This document shows positions 49,240 through 60,975 of a DNA stretch of 64,000 bases, piece by piece. This DNA is from Trichoplusia ni (taxonomy: Eukaryota; Arthropoda; Insecta; Lepidoptera; Noctuidae), in NCBI RefSeq assembly GCF_003590095.1, contig NC_039486.1:8492336-8556335 (forward strand). Reading direction: 5' to 3'. The number at the start of each line of letters is the position of its first letter. Within the stretch, counting starts at the first letter, position 1. The position numbers were made by a program, and so were the translations under genes. Below the pieces are notes generated by a model that saw nothing but the letters and a program-made list of their open reading frames with translations, did no database searches and was not told where the DNA came from.

Positions 49240-49259
49240 TGGCCGCCCCTAGTGGCCAC
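49240..49259 (-). promoter_or_regulatory. CTCF-like binding site (candidate)
   Basis: The minus strand reads TGTGGCCACTAGGGGCGGCC. This agrees closely with the long CTCF consensus (TGGCCAC-AG-GGGGCG core). The sequence is also near-palindromic (TGGCC...GGCCA). It stands in AT-rich DNA, where such a GC-rich 20-mer is unusual. Binding is inferred from sequence alone. Confidence 0.3.
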
Positions 49260-50225
49260 AGACTGAGCATGCTCAAGGGAGAAATGCCGTCATAATCTCA
49301 TCCACACTGACGAAACTGGACTCGGATAAATGTGCCTAGTGTCAATATACTTCAGTGTAAGCACTCGACCACAGAGAAATGAACCAAACTTACCGAAGAG
49401 TTCGTCAACAGCCCATGGCACTGGCAACAAAGTTAAATACAATGGTAAAAACTCCAAACAAGATACGATCCAACTTGTTTAATCAGTTGTTTTTTAAGCG
49501 GACTGCCGCGATACGTTACTACGATGTTAAACTAGAAAGTGTATTTAAGTATTTAAGGTTTAATGAAACTGACGTGTGAAGGTGTGGACGTAATAGTTGC
49601 ACGTTTTACTTTCCAGTTTATTTTACATTTGGCTGGAGATGGCCATTGTAGCCAGATACCACTTTATTATTCTGGTGGTCGAATCGCGGTTAGCCGAGCG
49701 CGAAGTCCGAAAAGAATATTAGGTTAGCCAAACAGTTACCTGTGCATGAAATTCGCGAAATGCTTATAATTATACTGTGACCATTGCTACTACTTAACAT
49801 ACATCGTAAAGTATTAGTTAAATGAGCTCCAACTAAGTAATTTCAAGCAAATAAATTCGGTTGCCAACCGCTCGGAGTCTAAATGGCGACATCACATCAC
49901 TTCCCTTGCATGTAAAACTACAAAAATCTGATACTTTAAACAACATAACGGACGTCCTTATTTCACTGTAACACTGTTTCAGCTTAAGAGGCTGTCTTGT
50001 CTCGTGTCATATTGTGACTAACATTTTTCTTAGACGCTATTTTGTAAAGAGACGATGTCTTCCTTCATAACTATTCAATCTGCATGTAATGTTTGTATGA
50101 TGGTAGTGCCAAAACTGAGTATGATTATTTATCGTCGTTTTTCTAATACGCAAGTAAAACTTTCTCATTATACTTTTTTCATTACAAAAGGAAGTACTTT
50201 TTAAAATTAGTTCTGTACGCAAGGA
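49260..50225. other. Non-coding, no gene seen
   Basis: AT-rich sequence. The open frame 49379-49579 is not convincing. Nothing else is supported. Confidence 0.4.
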
Positions 50226-50402
50226 GTACCCTATTACAGAGGCACCACGGTCTATTCGTCTGTGTCAAGAGCCTCATGTGAAATTTTCACAGTTCACACA
50301 CAAACAATAAAAAATATCTTTGGCGCAAACATTTGTTTTACTTTAATCTACGGAACCCTCTGTGTCTCGATTCCGACTTCCACTTGACCGGCTTTAATTA
50401 TT
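50226..50402 (+). repeat. Interspersed repeat (GGAACCC family), internally deleted
   Basis: 'gtaccctattacagaggcac', 'ggtctattcgtctgtg', 'cctcatgtgaaattttcaca', then a jump to 'acggaaccctctgtgtctcg', 'attccgacttccacttgacc', 'ggctttaatta'. Both ends of the family are present, but the middle is about 180 bp shorter than in the 39696 copy. Confidence 0.6.
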
Positions 50403-51976
50403 ATAAACCTTCACAGAGCATCACAGAGAAATCACCAGGTGTCCAGAGTCCAGGTGTTTGATATTACCTTGTAAACCTGTAATATATGTTTTCCTTCCTA
50501 AAAAGGGTCGCACGCAACTGGTTTAGTTCCAGTATTTGACAACGCGGACTAAAAAGCGTGCAGAGTCACAAACGAATACAACCTTAATTACTTACAGTCC
50601 ATGTCATTTTAAATTTTACAACTAAAAATAAGCTATGAAATGACAAACTATCAACATTTTGCTTATTTAGAGGCAGGTGTTTGACGGCAGACGCAACTCT
50701 GCTATACATTCTGTATCTCTGCAATGTCGAGTCTATTATTAGATTCAGTCTCGTTTCATCCACCTCGTAATTTAATCCGTTTTATAGTAACTAGTTTATA
50801 CAGCACGGTTGTCTGAATGTTGCGGATATGTGGATAGCTACCTCCAAAAATCCAGATAGGACGGTAGTGTAAATTAATTTAAACAGATTTTGTCAAGCTA
50901 ATTACGTTGATCCTTTGCACTTACCAAGAATCATGTAACCGAAGTCAAAACTCATATACTCTAATTAAGCTTATAAGTAACACTTTTTAATCCACTTCCG
51001 AGAAGATAAAAAACTGCACGCTGGCTCTTTAATAACTTAATAAAAAGTTTTGAAACTTGAAATTAAACTATTAACAACCTAGCCGGCAACAACTAGCCAA
51101 CGCAAGTCGCACCCGCTCACGAGTATGACGCAAGGGTCAGCTATCAACCTCTTCGCATATTTCAAGAAAGGAGATGATCTACAGCCTATTTTTAAAATAA
51201 TTCAGACAAAAAAGAAATACCCACCCGAAATGCTGATTTGCTTGTCATAGTCTTTAGTGCGCACGTTAAAATTTTGTTGTATAAATAGTATATTTAAAAT
51301 AAATTGCGATACCACCTGTAGGAAGCCAGTTTCTTTAAACCTTAGGTGCCAGAATTGACATATACAATTCTTTGAGGTTTAAGACTTGGATAGCTGAAAT
51401 CAATGTATCATCAAAGATGATATTCGGAAGTGTTGCTCCTACTAAAACAATGAAGAGACATGTCCCATGTTTTTACTTAATGGATCATAAATATGACAAA
51501 AGCAACACTTGTCTTGCCAAATGCCTGTTTTTACAGCGCGGCACCGTACAACTTGTGAGGACTGGAAGAAATTTAATTAAAAAGCTATGATGAACACATA
51601 GGCTTTTTTGAAATCTATATATTACATATTGAACCTAAATAACTTTGTATTTTTATAATTTTAATATTAAGTCGGTCAAGTATTAGAATATTAAAGGTCG
51701 CCCTAACTACTAACTTCTTACATTTATTTTAGACCCTAATTTTAGAACAAATATAAAAAACTAATAAGACTTTTAAGTAAAAAGTTATCTACTAAAGTTC
51801 TAAACGACCAAATTATTTAATCAGACAGATTAAATAAATTATTTTTACTTAATCAATGTACAGCCAAAATTTGATCTACTTTAGTTGCACAACGACTTGA
51901 AGACTAATTCAAAGTTAAAGTAATTTACCAACTTAATTATGTAAAAGTTTCCCCAAAGTTGACCATCTAAACGCAA
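50403..51976. other. Non-coding, no gene seen
   Basis: AT-rich sequence. The open frame 51372-51590 (72 codons) has no recognisable feature. Confidence 0.4.
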
Positions 51977-52060
51977 TACTAATATATAACGACGGAGAGA
52001 AAGAAAGTTTGTTTGTGTATGTTTAGATAATCTCAGGAGGTACTGAATTAATTGGGATTG
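51977..52060 (+). mobile_element. Helitron-like 5' end fragment, decayed
   Basis: 'actaatatataacgacggag', 'aagtttgtttgtgtatgttt', 'agataatctcaggaggtact', 'g'. This follows the order of the 5' half of the 11302 element (actaatatataaagctgaag, agtttgtttgtttgagcgcg, ctaatctcaggaactactgg) with many changes. The 3' half is absent. Confidence 0.45.
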
Positions 52061-52324
52061 GATTTAAACTTGGTTTACATAGAGTTTACAGCACTGCGGC
52101 AGTAATCAGAAGAGTAGTGTGTTCATGAGTTTCAGCAACTGTCCAAACATTTGACAGTCCAGAAGTAAGTTTAATACTTCCATAACCTCATAATGTATGG
52201 ATTTTAGTCTTGAATTCACTCTCTGGCTTTCCTTTATCCCAGAATAAACAGCAAACATTTTGCATTTTCGGTTTTGCAAGAGATCCTTTTGGGTAACAGA
52301 AAGTTTGTTTCAATATTATATTTT

Positions 52325-52490
52325 AAACCATTTTATTACTGCTCTGCTCCTATTTATCATAGCGTGTTGGCATTCTATAGCTTTCAATTTCTGTCTCAAT
52401 AAATGGGCTATTTAACACTGAAGTACTTTCGATTTTCTTTTTAAGTAGCGCGTTCAAGGAAAGAATCTCTTCAGCTTTATGATATTATAG
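52325..52490 (-). mobile_element. Helitron-like element, decayed, inverted
   Basis: On the minus strand: 'ctataatatcataaagctga', 'agagattctttccttgaacg', 'cgctac', 'gtgttaaatagcccatttat', 'gaaagctatagaatgccaac', 'acgctatgataaataggagc'. The block order is that of the 4429/11302 family. The hairpin and CTAG end are missing. It faces the fragment at 51977-52060. Confidence 0.5.
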
Positions 52491-55400
52491 ATTTTAACAA
52501 CAAATGTAACACACACAAAGAATTTCATGTTTTGTTGAGTTTCATTTGTATTTTTAAGGTTACTGAATCCCACACCTATATAATATACAACACATTTTAG
52601 ATGTCCAGACAGCATGTCTGTAAATCTTTACAGCCTGTGAACCTCGCAGACAAATTGAGTATATATGTATATCTCCATTTAAAATCTTTAATGGAATCCG
52701 ACGTTTCCCTTCTCATATACGCGCATGCCATCACATTTATCACCCACACTTTGAGTCCCACGACTTTCATCCGTCCCCTTATGATGTCGTCAATGTTGCC
52801 ATACCACTTCAAACTACTTTAGCAAAGTTTAATGACAGCATTACTCTCTAAATAAAGTCGCAGACACTCCACAATAAATAAAGTGAAAGTCATAACTTGC
52901 CCCAATTGGGATTAAGTTAAATGAAATATATTTTTATTTCTTAAACCATTAGAAATCTTTTCGAGTATTAACCTCGAGTACGCGGCGTTTAAAACGGCAT
53001 TACATCGGTAAAGTTATTTGCTTAGCGTTAAATAATTGTCATGTTATTATCCAACTAATTGGCTACAAGTTGTCGCGTCGCATTCTTGTTAAGTAGAAAC
53101 TAGCCTTTTGGCGCTTCCCATGAGCTGCGTGTGGTAATCGATAATTATTTTAGACCAATAAGCATTAAGCCTTGAAGTCATATCCTTTAGACATTAGAGT
53201 TTAGCGTGCAAATAAATGAGAAAGTATATTATTTCCGGTGGGTGTGTATGAGAATCACACACGATGTTCAACAATTTAGAATCACATCATATCGCTGTGA
53301 CTAAGTAATAGAAACTTTAGTTACTCGAGATTTGTGAACTAATAAGCGGGTTTTGTAGTAATTGGCCTGAATACGTTAACAGGTTTCCAGGCGGTGCAAA
53401 TTGTTCTATGTTCTAATGTATTATGTTGCTTTAGCCATGAAATAAATAAATGAAACCTCAAATTGTGTACCCGCGTAACCTAATGATGCGAGACCAATTT
53501 ACTTTCGAGGAACAAATTATCGAGTTTGTAACAGGAGCATGTTTAGTTGTATTCGGTTTTAAAGTGGGTAACATTAGATTCGTTGAATGACCAATATGTT
53601 AACAGAACACACGGGTATTGCCTACAGGTTTACTTTTTAAGCTACTATAAAGTAGTTTAATATACGGTAACAAGTTTGGGATTCATATATTTTTCTGTGA
53701 ACATTTTTATCCTGAATGCCTTTAAATGTGACAAACTTTTTATGATTCACTCTGTTCTGCTCTTAAATATCGTTGCCAGACCTATTGTTCGAATAAAAAG
53801 GTTAGGACAAAGAAAATTAGTCACTAATATCTTAAATAAGAACAATGCCGATATCACTAATCTATTATTCGTACACTCACCAAAAACAATACCTCTTGAA
53901 TTACTAGTATTTTAGTTAGGAGACAATAAATCACTTTTATTAATCCCTATTCATTTTTCTGAGTGCCTTTGAGGTAGTACATTCTTTTTAAAACTGATTT
54001 GGCGGCCGAAATGTCGAGAGAAGTGATACTTGAGAGTACTTAACTTATTTCTATTAGAAATCGTTAAAAGTTTACCCGAACGACTGATTTACTTTAATGA
54101 AAAGCTGCTGTGAGTGGATAATTAAAATACTTTAGATTTGAATGACGTGGTCTTAACGTAGATTTGTACGATCTATATAATAATTTTGATTTCGAGAGCC
54201 GAATACTTGACATTTAGCATAACTATAAAATTGCGCAAAGATGCATAGAATTTATTGTGTTTTATTGAAAATGTATTTTGGCACTTAGGGACGTGCTTTC
54301 CGTAATTCAACCAAATAAGACCCAAATAGAGATCAAAATCGATCACGAAATTACGAGGTTTTTGCGAGGCTTAGCCGCGCTAAATAGCTTTATTGTGAAG
54401 CCAGTCAGGTTTTGTTTTAAATTTCTTCGACGATTTGAAGGGAACTAAGCTGCTTTCAAATGAATTGATTCTGTTGATTTTACGTAATAAAGTCTATACA
54501 AAAAGTCGGCGGCAGAATTACTGATTAAACTGATTCAGTTGCGAATTTGGGCTCTTATTCGATTTGTAAATTTCATTAAGTACTTACAAAATTGGAATGG
54601 GGTTTGATTTATTCGAAGCAAATAGCTCATAGAACTCAAAGATGAGTAACTGATTTCTGTTCGAGTTGTGCACGATTCGTCGGAAAGTCATACCTGCAGA
54701 TACTTCACAATATCGATTCGAAGAGTATTAACAAGCCTGATTATATTATATTCATGGTTCCTTGCTACGCTGATGACTTGAATGTGAATAGAATAGACAG
54801 CCAGTTGGCTACAGCTCAGTAAGCTCGTTCATAATACAGGTGTAAATTGGGACATGTCGCTTATGCTTGGTCACGAGAGCCGGAAGCCAGCCAGTAGGTA
54901 TCATGTCGAAAGCCTGTGTTGTCACGTTGAAGGGAACAAATTTCTATTGAATTTACGTAAATGGACCGCATTATACTAGAGTATGTGTGTTACATATCAA
55001 ATCTATGTGAACACTCTACTGAATCCGTTGTATTTGTATACAAATCGAAAAGGCCTTAGTTTTATCGAAATATTTAAATGTTTCAATTTATTTTGCATAG
55101 CTATTATCAAATATTATATCAGCAGTTCTTTTTACATACCCAAATGGTATTTTGTAGAATTTCAATTTTATACGAATTTGGTTTGTTTCGAGTGTTTGTT
55201 TAACCCGATATTCACAAAACTTTAAATTTCAATACATTTCGGATACGATGTTGAAAATTATTTTCTGAACCTGAATTACAACCTCATTTGCAATGATTAA
55301 GCTGAAACCTCTATAGACATTACTAGCATATTGGTAAACGTCAAATGGGATATCTTATAATGAAAGAGTTTTTATTACTCCAGTTGTCACGAAATTAATT

Positions 55401-56702
55401 CATTATTTATTGCGTAATAATAAAGAAAGTTACAATTGAAACGTAATTAGCGGTCGTTGTGTAGCGTGAATACAAGGGTGATTGTATTGGTAACTAGATA
55501 ATGTGTATTGGACAGGTTGATGATGAGGACTTTGTTGCGCCTATTTTTCTCTCCAGCCTGAAAAGCGGTCAGCAAGCCGTGACATGCGGGCGTTGATATT
55601 ATAATGTCCTCTGATTCCGCAGAGGTTAAACGTTAATAAATAAAATAGTAATAATCAAATCTTTACTTAAATAAACTCACCCGTTGTCAATTTCCAAACA
55701 ACTTTGTTGGTTGTATATCATATTTCTGGGTATTATAAGCTGATGGTTTACTTTCTTAGTTTCATATCAATCGAAAGAGTGGAAGGACGAAAAGAAGATT
55801 TTGCCTTACAATAGGCCAGACAGTAGAATACAGGCAAAGTAAGAAATTACGTCTGGCAGAAGAAATTGTAGAACTGTTTTATATTTTTGTTTTTTTTTTA
55901 CAAATTGTTCTTTTGAGCCTCAATTTTTAGGTGCCTATTTGATTATAGGATCTCCCTAGAAGTTTTACATTTTCTCTGTTACAAAAAAAATACTCCCCAC
56001 ATAAATATAACACAGTGCGTGACGGCGTGGCATTTTTTGTTCAAAATATTTAAAGCACACGAGATCAAAGCCTTAAATTTGAGTCATGGTGTGAAGGATT
56101 TTGCAAGTGTTTATTAAGAATGACGAAAAGCCGAGAGGCGTTGAATGATCACAAGCAAGAGTATCTTGACCCGGTATGAAGAATTGAACAAAATATCGAG
56201 TGGGTAAAAAGCAACCCTCTTGAAGCTCTTGCCTTTTTTTGACAATGGAAACATAAAATTTAGGCAAAAATAAGTTATGGCTCTGCCTTGCTTTTTGGAG
56301 TTTAGTTGTAGAATTTTACTGATATCGCCAATGAGTTGGATGCCATTGAAGATTTCCTAAAATTGATGATAACTTTTATTGCTTTTGCAAAATGTGACGG
56401 GATGGTGATGTGTATTGCTAAAATAACGCTCCTAAGAGCACGATGGCCTTACTGAACTAGAATTGTTGTGTTTATTAATGTCGTTTTATGGAATTAATTA
56501 ATTTACATAAACGTTTAAGTTCGTTACGTTCTGATTTTTGCGATATTAAGTTAAACGTTGTTATCTAGACCGTTCTAAAATAGAGTTAAGAATAGAAATG
56601 TTAAGAAACCTATGGGGAAGATGATAATTGGTGTTTCTTACATAGGATAGTTGCGTTTTGATACTTAGACGCAGACTAAAAACTATTATTCTAAGAAAAC
56701 CG
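52491..56702. other. Non-coding, no gene seen
   Basis: AT-rich sequence without supported genes or repeats. Open frames (52597-52822, both strands; 53676-53915; 54983-55225; 56073-56267) are short and featureless. The patch 54770-54930 is somewhat more complex, with repeated 'gccag' words, but has no identity. Confidence 0.4.
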
Positions 56703-57185
56703 CAGTGCCATCTAGTGAAAAACTCGCAAGTCGGTATTAAAAACGGCGCGTTGTTGCCACTTCATTCCCGGACAAGACAAGGCAAACTTTATTATCTGTC
56801 TGTTTCACTCAGTTCGTAATGTTGTCTCTCTCTCGCGCGCCGCTTTGTGATTTGAAATTTATTCAGCCTTGGGCCAACCGTCGTCCGCGTACAACGTGCC
56901 CATGTCTGCTTGTAACGGATATTTCGCGCCAAAGTTTACATTGAGGATTGGAAAATGAGAATATTTTTTGAAGTGCAGCAAGTTGAAAAGTGTGGATTCT
57001 ACTAGTTCTAGTCAATTAAACTGACAAAAAGTGAATCGTCTAACTGAAGTGTAAACGTTTACTTTGTGTGTGCGATGCATAACAGTTAAGTTGGAGTTAA
57101 GCACTTATTAAAAATGTGTTGCAAGACGGGCGCATAAGATTTGTTTCCCAGTGCATAATTGATAGAAAGTATCCGGAGCGCCAAC
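56703..57185 (+). promoter_or_regulatory. Promoter and 5' leader of the signal-peptide gene
   Basis: Composition changes sharply here from AT-rich to CpG-containing. A CTCF/insulator-type match (CAGTGCCATCTAGTG, 56703-56717) lies about 90 bp before an arthropod initiator, TCAGTT (56809-56814). A run of 'tctctctctcgcgcgccgc' follows within 40 bp. No TATA box sits 30 bp before this initiator. If transcription starts here the leader would be about 375 nt and carry at least five upstream ATGs: 56819-56944 (41 codons), 56902-56958, 56955-57005 and two very short ones after 57070. A later start or a spliced leader is possible. Confidence 0.45.
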
Positions 57186-57237
57186 ATGGGGACCAATCGG
57201 CTGCTTTCACCATTTACTTTGCTGCTGATTTGTACAG
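57186..57237 (+). CDS. First coding exon: signal peptide of a secreted or membrane protein (partial gene)
   Basis: ATG at 57186 sits in CCAACATGG, an excellent insect start context. The exon encodes 17 residues, MGTNRLLSPFTLLLICT, plus the first base of codon 18. One basic residue (Arg5) precedes a hydrophobic core (residues 6-16), the form of an N-terminal signal peptide. No cleavage site is visible because the exon stops first. The exon ends CAG|GTAAGC, a consensus donor, giving a phase 1 intron, the usual phase after a signal-peptide exon in genes built of extracellular modules such as immunoglobulin domains. No plausible exon 2 was found up to 64000, so the first intron is at least 6.7 kb. 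The protein cannot be named from this exon. A secreted enzyme, a receptor or an adhesion molecule would all fit. Confidence 0.65.
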
Positions 57238-57379
57238 GTAAGCGGAGCTACCTACTTATTTCTGAGTCACCTTAGCTCAGCACGCTCGCGGCTCGCCGCT
57301 GCGGCCTGCGTCGCTGTATCAACAACCGAGGCACAGCCTGTCTGTGTGCTTAGGTGTAACTATTATGCTACACCTTGCT

Positions 57380-57396
57380 TGTGTGTGTGTGTGTGT
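57380..57396. repeat. TG dinucleotide microsatellite
   Basis: About eight uninterrupted TG units followed by tttgttg. Likely length-variable between individuals. Confidence 0.7.
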
Positions 57397-57854
57397 TTGT
57401 TGACTCTTTTAACCGTATGCAAGGGAGGCTGCTTGAGCTACGTGAGCGTTGTAGGGTTAGATAAACCATTGTACGCAGGTACGGGCTAAAGTTTGGATTG
57501 TAGGATAAGACTAAATTTAAGTACCAGAAAAGTTATTTTACAAGGTTCTTTACAAATAATTTTGTTAAAATTGTGTAAGTTTAGCAATATACTTATATGT
57601 TGTAATTGTAATGTGCTGTTTTCAACATAATGCCAATAGTAATATAATAAAACGACCAGTGAGTGGTGCGCGCAATGCGGTATCCTTCTGCAACCATATT
57701 TAGTGCAAATTGCACTATTGGACTAAACTGAACAATACTTAGGTATATTATTTCTAACTTACATTTACAACGTTCCAATAGATTGATATCAAAGTTCATA
57801 AATATTTTGTACTTCATAGTAAAAATACTGAACATTAATGATTTCTAATTAAGT

Positions 57855-57910
57855 TGTTCCAGCAAAATGCTTAAAAGAGTTGTTCCTCTTTTAAGCATTT
57901 TGCTGGAACA
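57855..57910. repeat. Perfect palindrome: 25-bp stem, 6-nt loop
   Basis: The left arm (57855-57879, starting TGTTCCAGCAAAATGC) is the exact reverse complement of the right arm (57886-57910, ending GCATTTTGCTGGAACA). The loop is TTGTTC. Pairing stops at a T/T mismatch on the outside. Such an error-free inverted repeat must be recent or under selection. It lies about 620 bp inside the first intron. Confidence 0.85.
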
Positions 57911-60797
57911 TTTGTGAGATTATCCTATACGTAGATATAACACGGACTCGCTACCAAATGTTTTGGAGTATGACGAGGGGTTTTGGCTGGTGTACTTTAC
58001 CAAGTTTTATTAAAGAAAACCGCAACACATTTTACGACGACAAAAGATCCTTAATGGAGCCCATTAGCATACCTACAATAATAAATAAATGTTCAGCAGC
58101 CGCCTATTAACTAAACACTTGCTACAAAGGTATCTACTCAAGTAATTACCACATTAATCACTGATTTTAAAGCTAATTGCAAATTGTTCAAATTAAATAT
58201 AGAAAGTCAGCTGAAGGTAAAAATATTACTCAATTTGAAGTTATAAATCAAATTGCCATTACACAGAATAATTGTTTTCTTTCAAAAATGTTGCCAGCAA
58301 GAAAATATTGTCGGATACATAGGTATTTTTTCAAAAGTAGATTAGTGAAATCAAAGAAAAAGAGAGCTAATTACTATTATGAATAAGCACGATTTCTGTA
58401 TGAAATAGAGGAAAATATTCGTAGCAAACTCAGGCTTAAATGCGTAAATTAGGCAACGCCAGTGGTGCCGAGAGAGTGAAATCATGTTTATGAAAACCGG
58501 TTTTGATGCAGGTGTGCGCCGTCCGAGGCAGAGTAGTCCACTCGTGGTCATACCAAGTTATTTTAGTAGATGTTTTTTATATTATTTTTGGTTACAACTA
58601 TGCGTAGTAATTAATCCACTTCTGACTTTAGTGGTTCTGCGAGTGTCGAGTACTGTGTATTAAAGCCAACGTGGTAATTTCGTCAGGGACCAAATTTTTT
58701 TGGAACTTGTTAGGCACCTACTTATTAATTTTTAATTCATTTGAATGATACTGGAATTTTAAAAAAGGAATAATTTACATAGACACAGAATTTATGAGGA
58801 GTGGGTTTTACCTAATTGTAAGGGAAATATCTTGTAGCATTTGAATACTGTATAACGAGTCATAGGCACCGAGGAAGCTTAGAGCACACTGTGGAGTAAA
58901 TGGGAGACATTCAGACTTACAGAAACATAAAAGGAGCAGAGCGAGGACGCGCGACGCGTGTCGCCAAACTTTTCAAATTGTCCCAAAATGTAGCCAAACA
59001 ATTTACTGTGTTTGTAAAAATACTACCACTTGACTTCTTAGGTTATTAAAGCAGCTACTTACGTACTGTACAAAAACAAATAACTTTTATTACTCAACTT
59101 TTCCGCTCCGCAATCGCAGTAACGGTTCGTTTCAAACTCCTTTTGCTTCCCCGGATTTTAATGAACTAAACGCAAATGACAAAGGTCTTTTTCGTAAGTC
59201 CAGACCTAAAATTAACTCGGCGTCTAATTTGCAAAACGCAGCTATGAGCATAGAACAAGTTACTTTAGCAGACGCTGTGCATATTGCCTTTCTATTTTTG
59301 TACATTACAGTTTCCCTTGCGTCTCCATTTAAAGCAGCCCGTATTCTTTAAGTGGTGTTTTAAACATTATATCTCTCTTCCAATATTCGAAATCTGTTCT
59401 ACGACAAATCTGTATTCCAGAGGATTTGATATGTTTCGCAACTCGAAACGAAGTTATAAAAGAAACAATAGGAGATATAAAACACAGTGCTGACAGACCA
59501 ATATTTGTACTACATACAGAGGAAAGTAGAAAATATTTTGTTGTCTTCGGTAACTCAATATTATTCAAGTTCTACAAATTGATGAATGAGCATTGGGTAT
59601 AATATTTTTTATAAAAACAGTATTTTGAAAGTCTTTGTCTCTTGGATGAAGAAACTTTTAGACTACGACTATTACCAGTCCACAAATCTGAATAATAGCA
59701 ATATAATTTGTATTCTTCACTAATAAGTATTTCATTCCCAACGGTTCATTTTATCGTCGTGGTTCAGTTCACAAGAAGCTCGTTTTCTTTTATTAGTGCC
59801 TTGCAAACGAACAAGGGCTTCCGTTTGCATGGGACTGATTGTCTACCAGTCTTTATTCGCCATTGAGTGACCCCGTCATGTCACCTCTTCATGCGTGAAG
59901 CAAACCGTCCGCATCAAATAACTCATACTTAGCTGTTCCCATAATTGCATTTACTTGATAAGCTGAATAAGAGTATTGCATTTGTTTTGTCAAGAAATTT
60001 GTATGCGGTGTACCGAGTTCTATATAGTAGGTTCTCAAACTGACTTAATTAAGTGTAACAAGTATGTGTTAAATAATTATTTCGACATTATTGGCGCAGA
60101 GTGTAACCGTAATTTGAATAAAGTTCGCGAAATCCAAGTATTGTATATGTATACTTTGTTAAACATATTAAATTCAAGTCTGGCACCTATCTCCAAAAGG
60201 CCACATTAAGCCGTTATAAGTTCCATAAATCGGTCTATTTGCGGATAATGTACTGAAAATACTTTGATAGAAATTAAACTTAAAAAACGCTTACATTTTT
60301 GCAGTACCTTTAAAAGCAACCGGTATTTGAAGCTCAATCATTTACAGTTGTACGAGTATTTATAACAAATGTAATCATTTTCTGCAGAGATGTAGTTTTC
60401 TAATAGCCTCGGGAACCTGATAAATTGTTCTCGGCGCTATAACCAGGTTTTTGTTGACCATTCGAGTCTTAGTGGTATGCAGTTCTTTGTAATGTCTTAT
60501 AATATCTAGGTATGCACATGCAGTAAATGGAAGTACTTGGCCAAGTATCGAGTTTCCTGAGAGCAAGCCTTGTCTTCGGTGTTATAGGTAATACATATGT
60601 GGCTCCTCGTAAGGAATTCATTAGGATCAGTATGTTACGAAGTGTTCGATCGTTTATCAGTGAGAACGTTTTTGGATTCATTTATATCTGTCTATCTATC
60701 GTGACATTTTCTTACATCGCTCTTTATATTTGAATGTGTCAATGTCTTTTTTTAATCTTAGATCAGTGAACTCGTTTGTGTTTAGTAACATGAAGAG

Positions 60798-60975
60798 CTA
60801 GCTGTTGCCAGCGGCTCCACTCGCTACAAACCGAAAATGATCACACGGGAACCAAGAATAAGGGTAAAAACTATCTATTACTATGTGTGAACCAAAGTCA
60901 TATAATATACCAAATTATGAACGAATCCATCGAAAACACCCATACAAACAAACTTTCAGGTTTACAATATCAGCA
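60798..60975 (-). mobile_element. Second Helitron-like family, inverted copy
   Basis: On the minus strand: 'gaaagtttgtttgtatgggt', 'cgatggattcgttcataatt', 'tggtatattatatgactttg', 'gtttttacccttattcttgg', and the end 'cgagtggagccgctggcaac', 'agCTAG'. The order matches 35519-35707, and CTAG is intact (60798-60801). The flanking base after CTAG on that strand is C rather than T. Confidence 0.5.

Noticed and set aside
50226..50245. 'ccctattacagagg' as a further copy of the 37100-38791 motif
   Set aside because: It belongs to the conserved 5' block of the GGAACCC interspersed family (compare 'gaaccctatcacc' at 19141 and 'cttattacaaagg' at 39696) and lacks the CGG core, so the resemblance is probably accidental.
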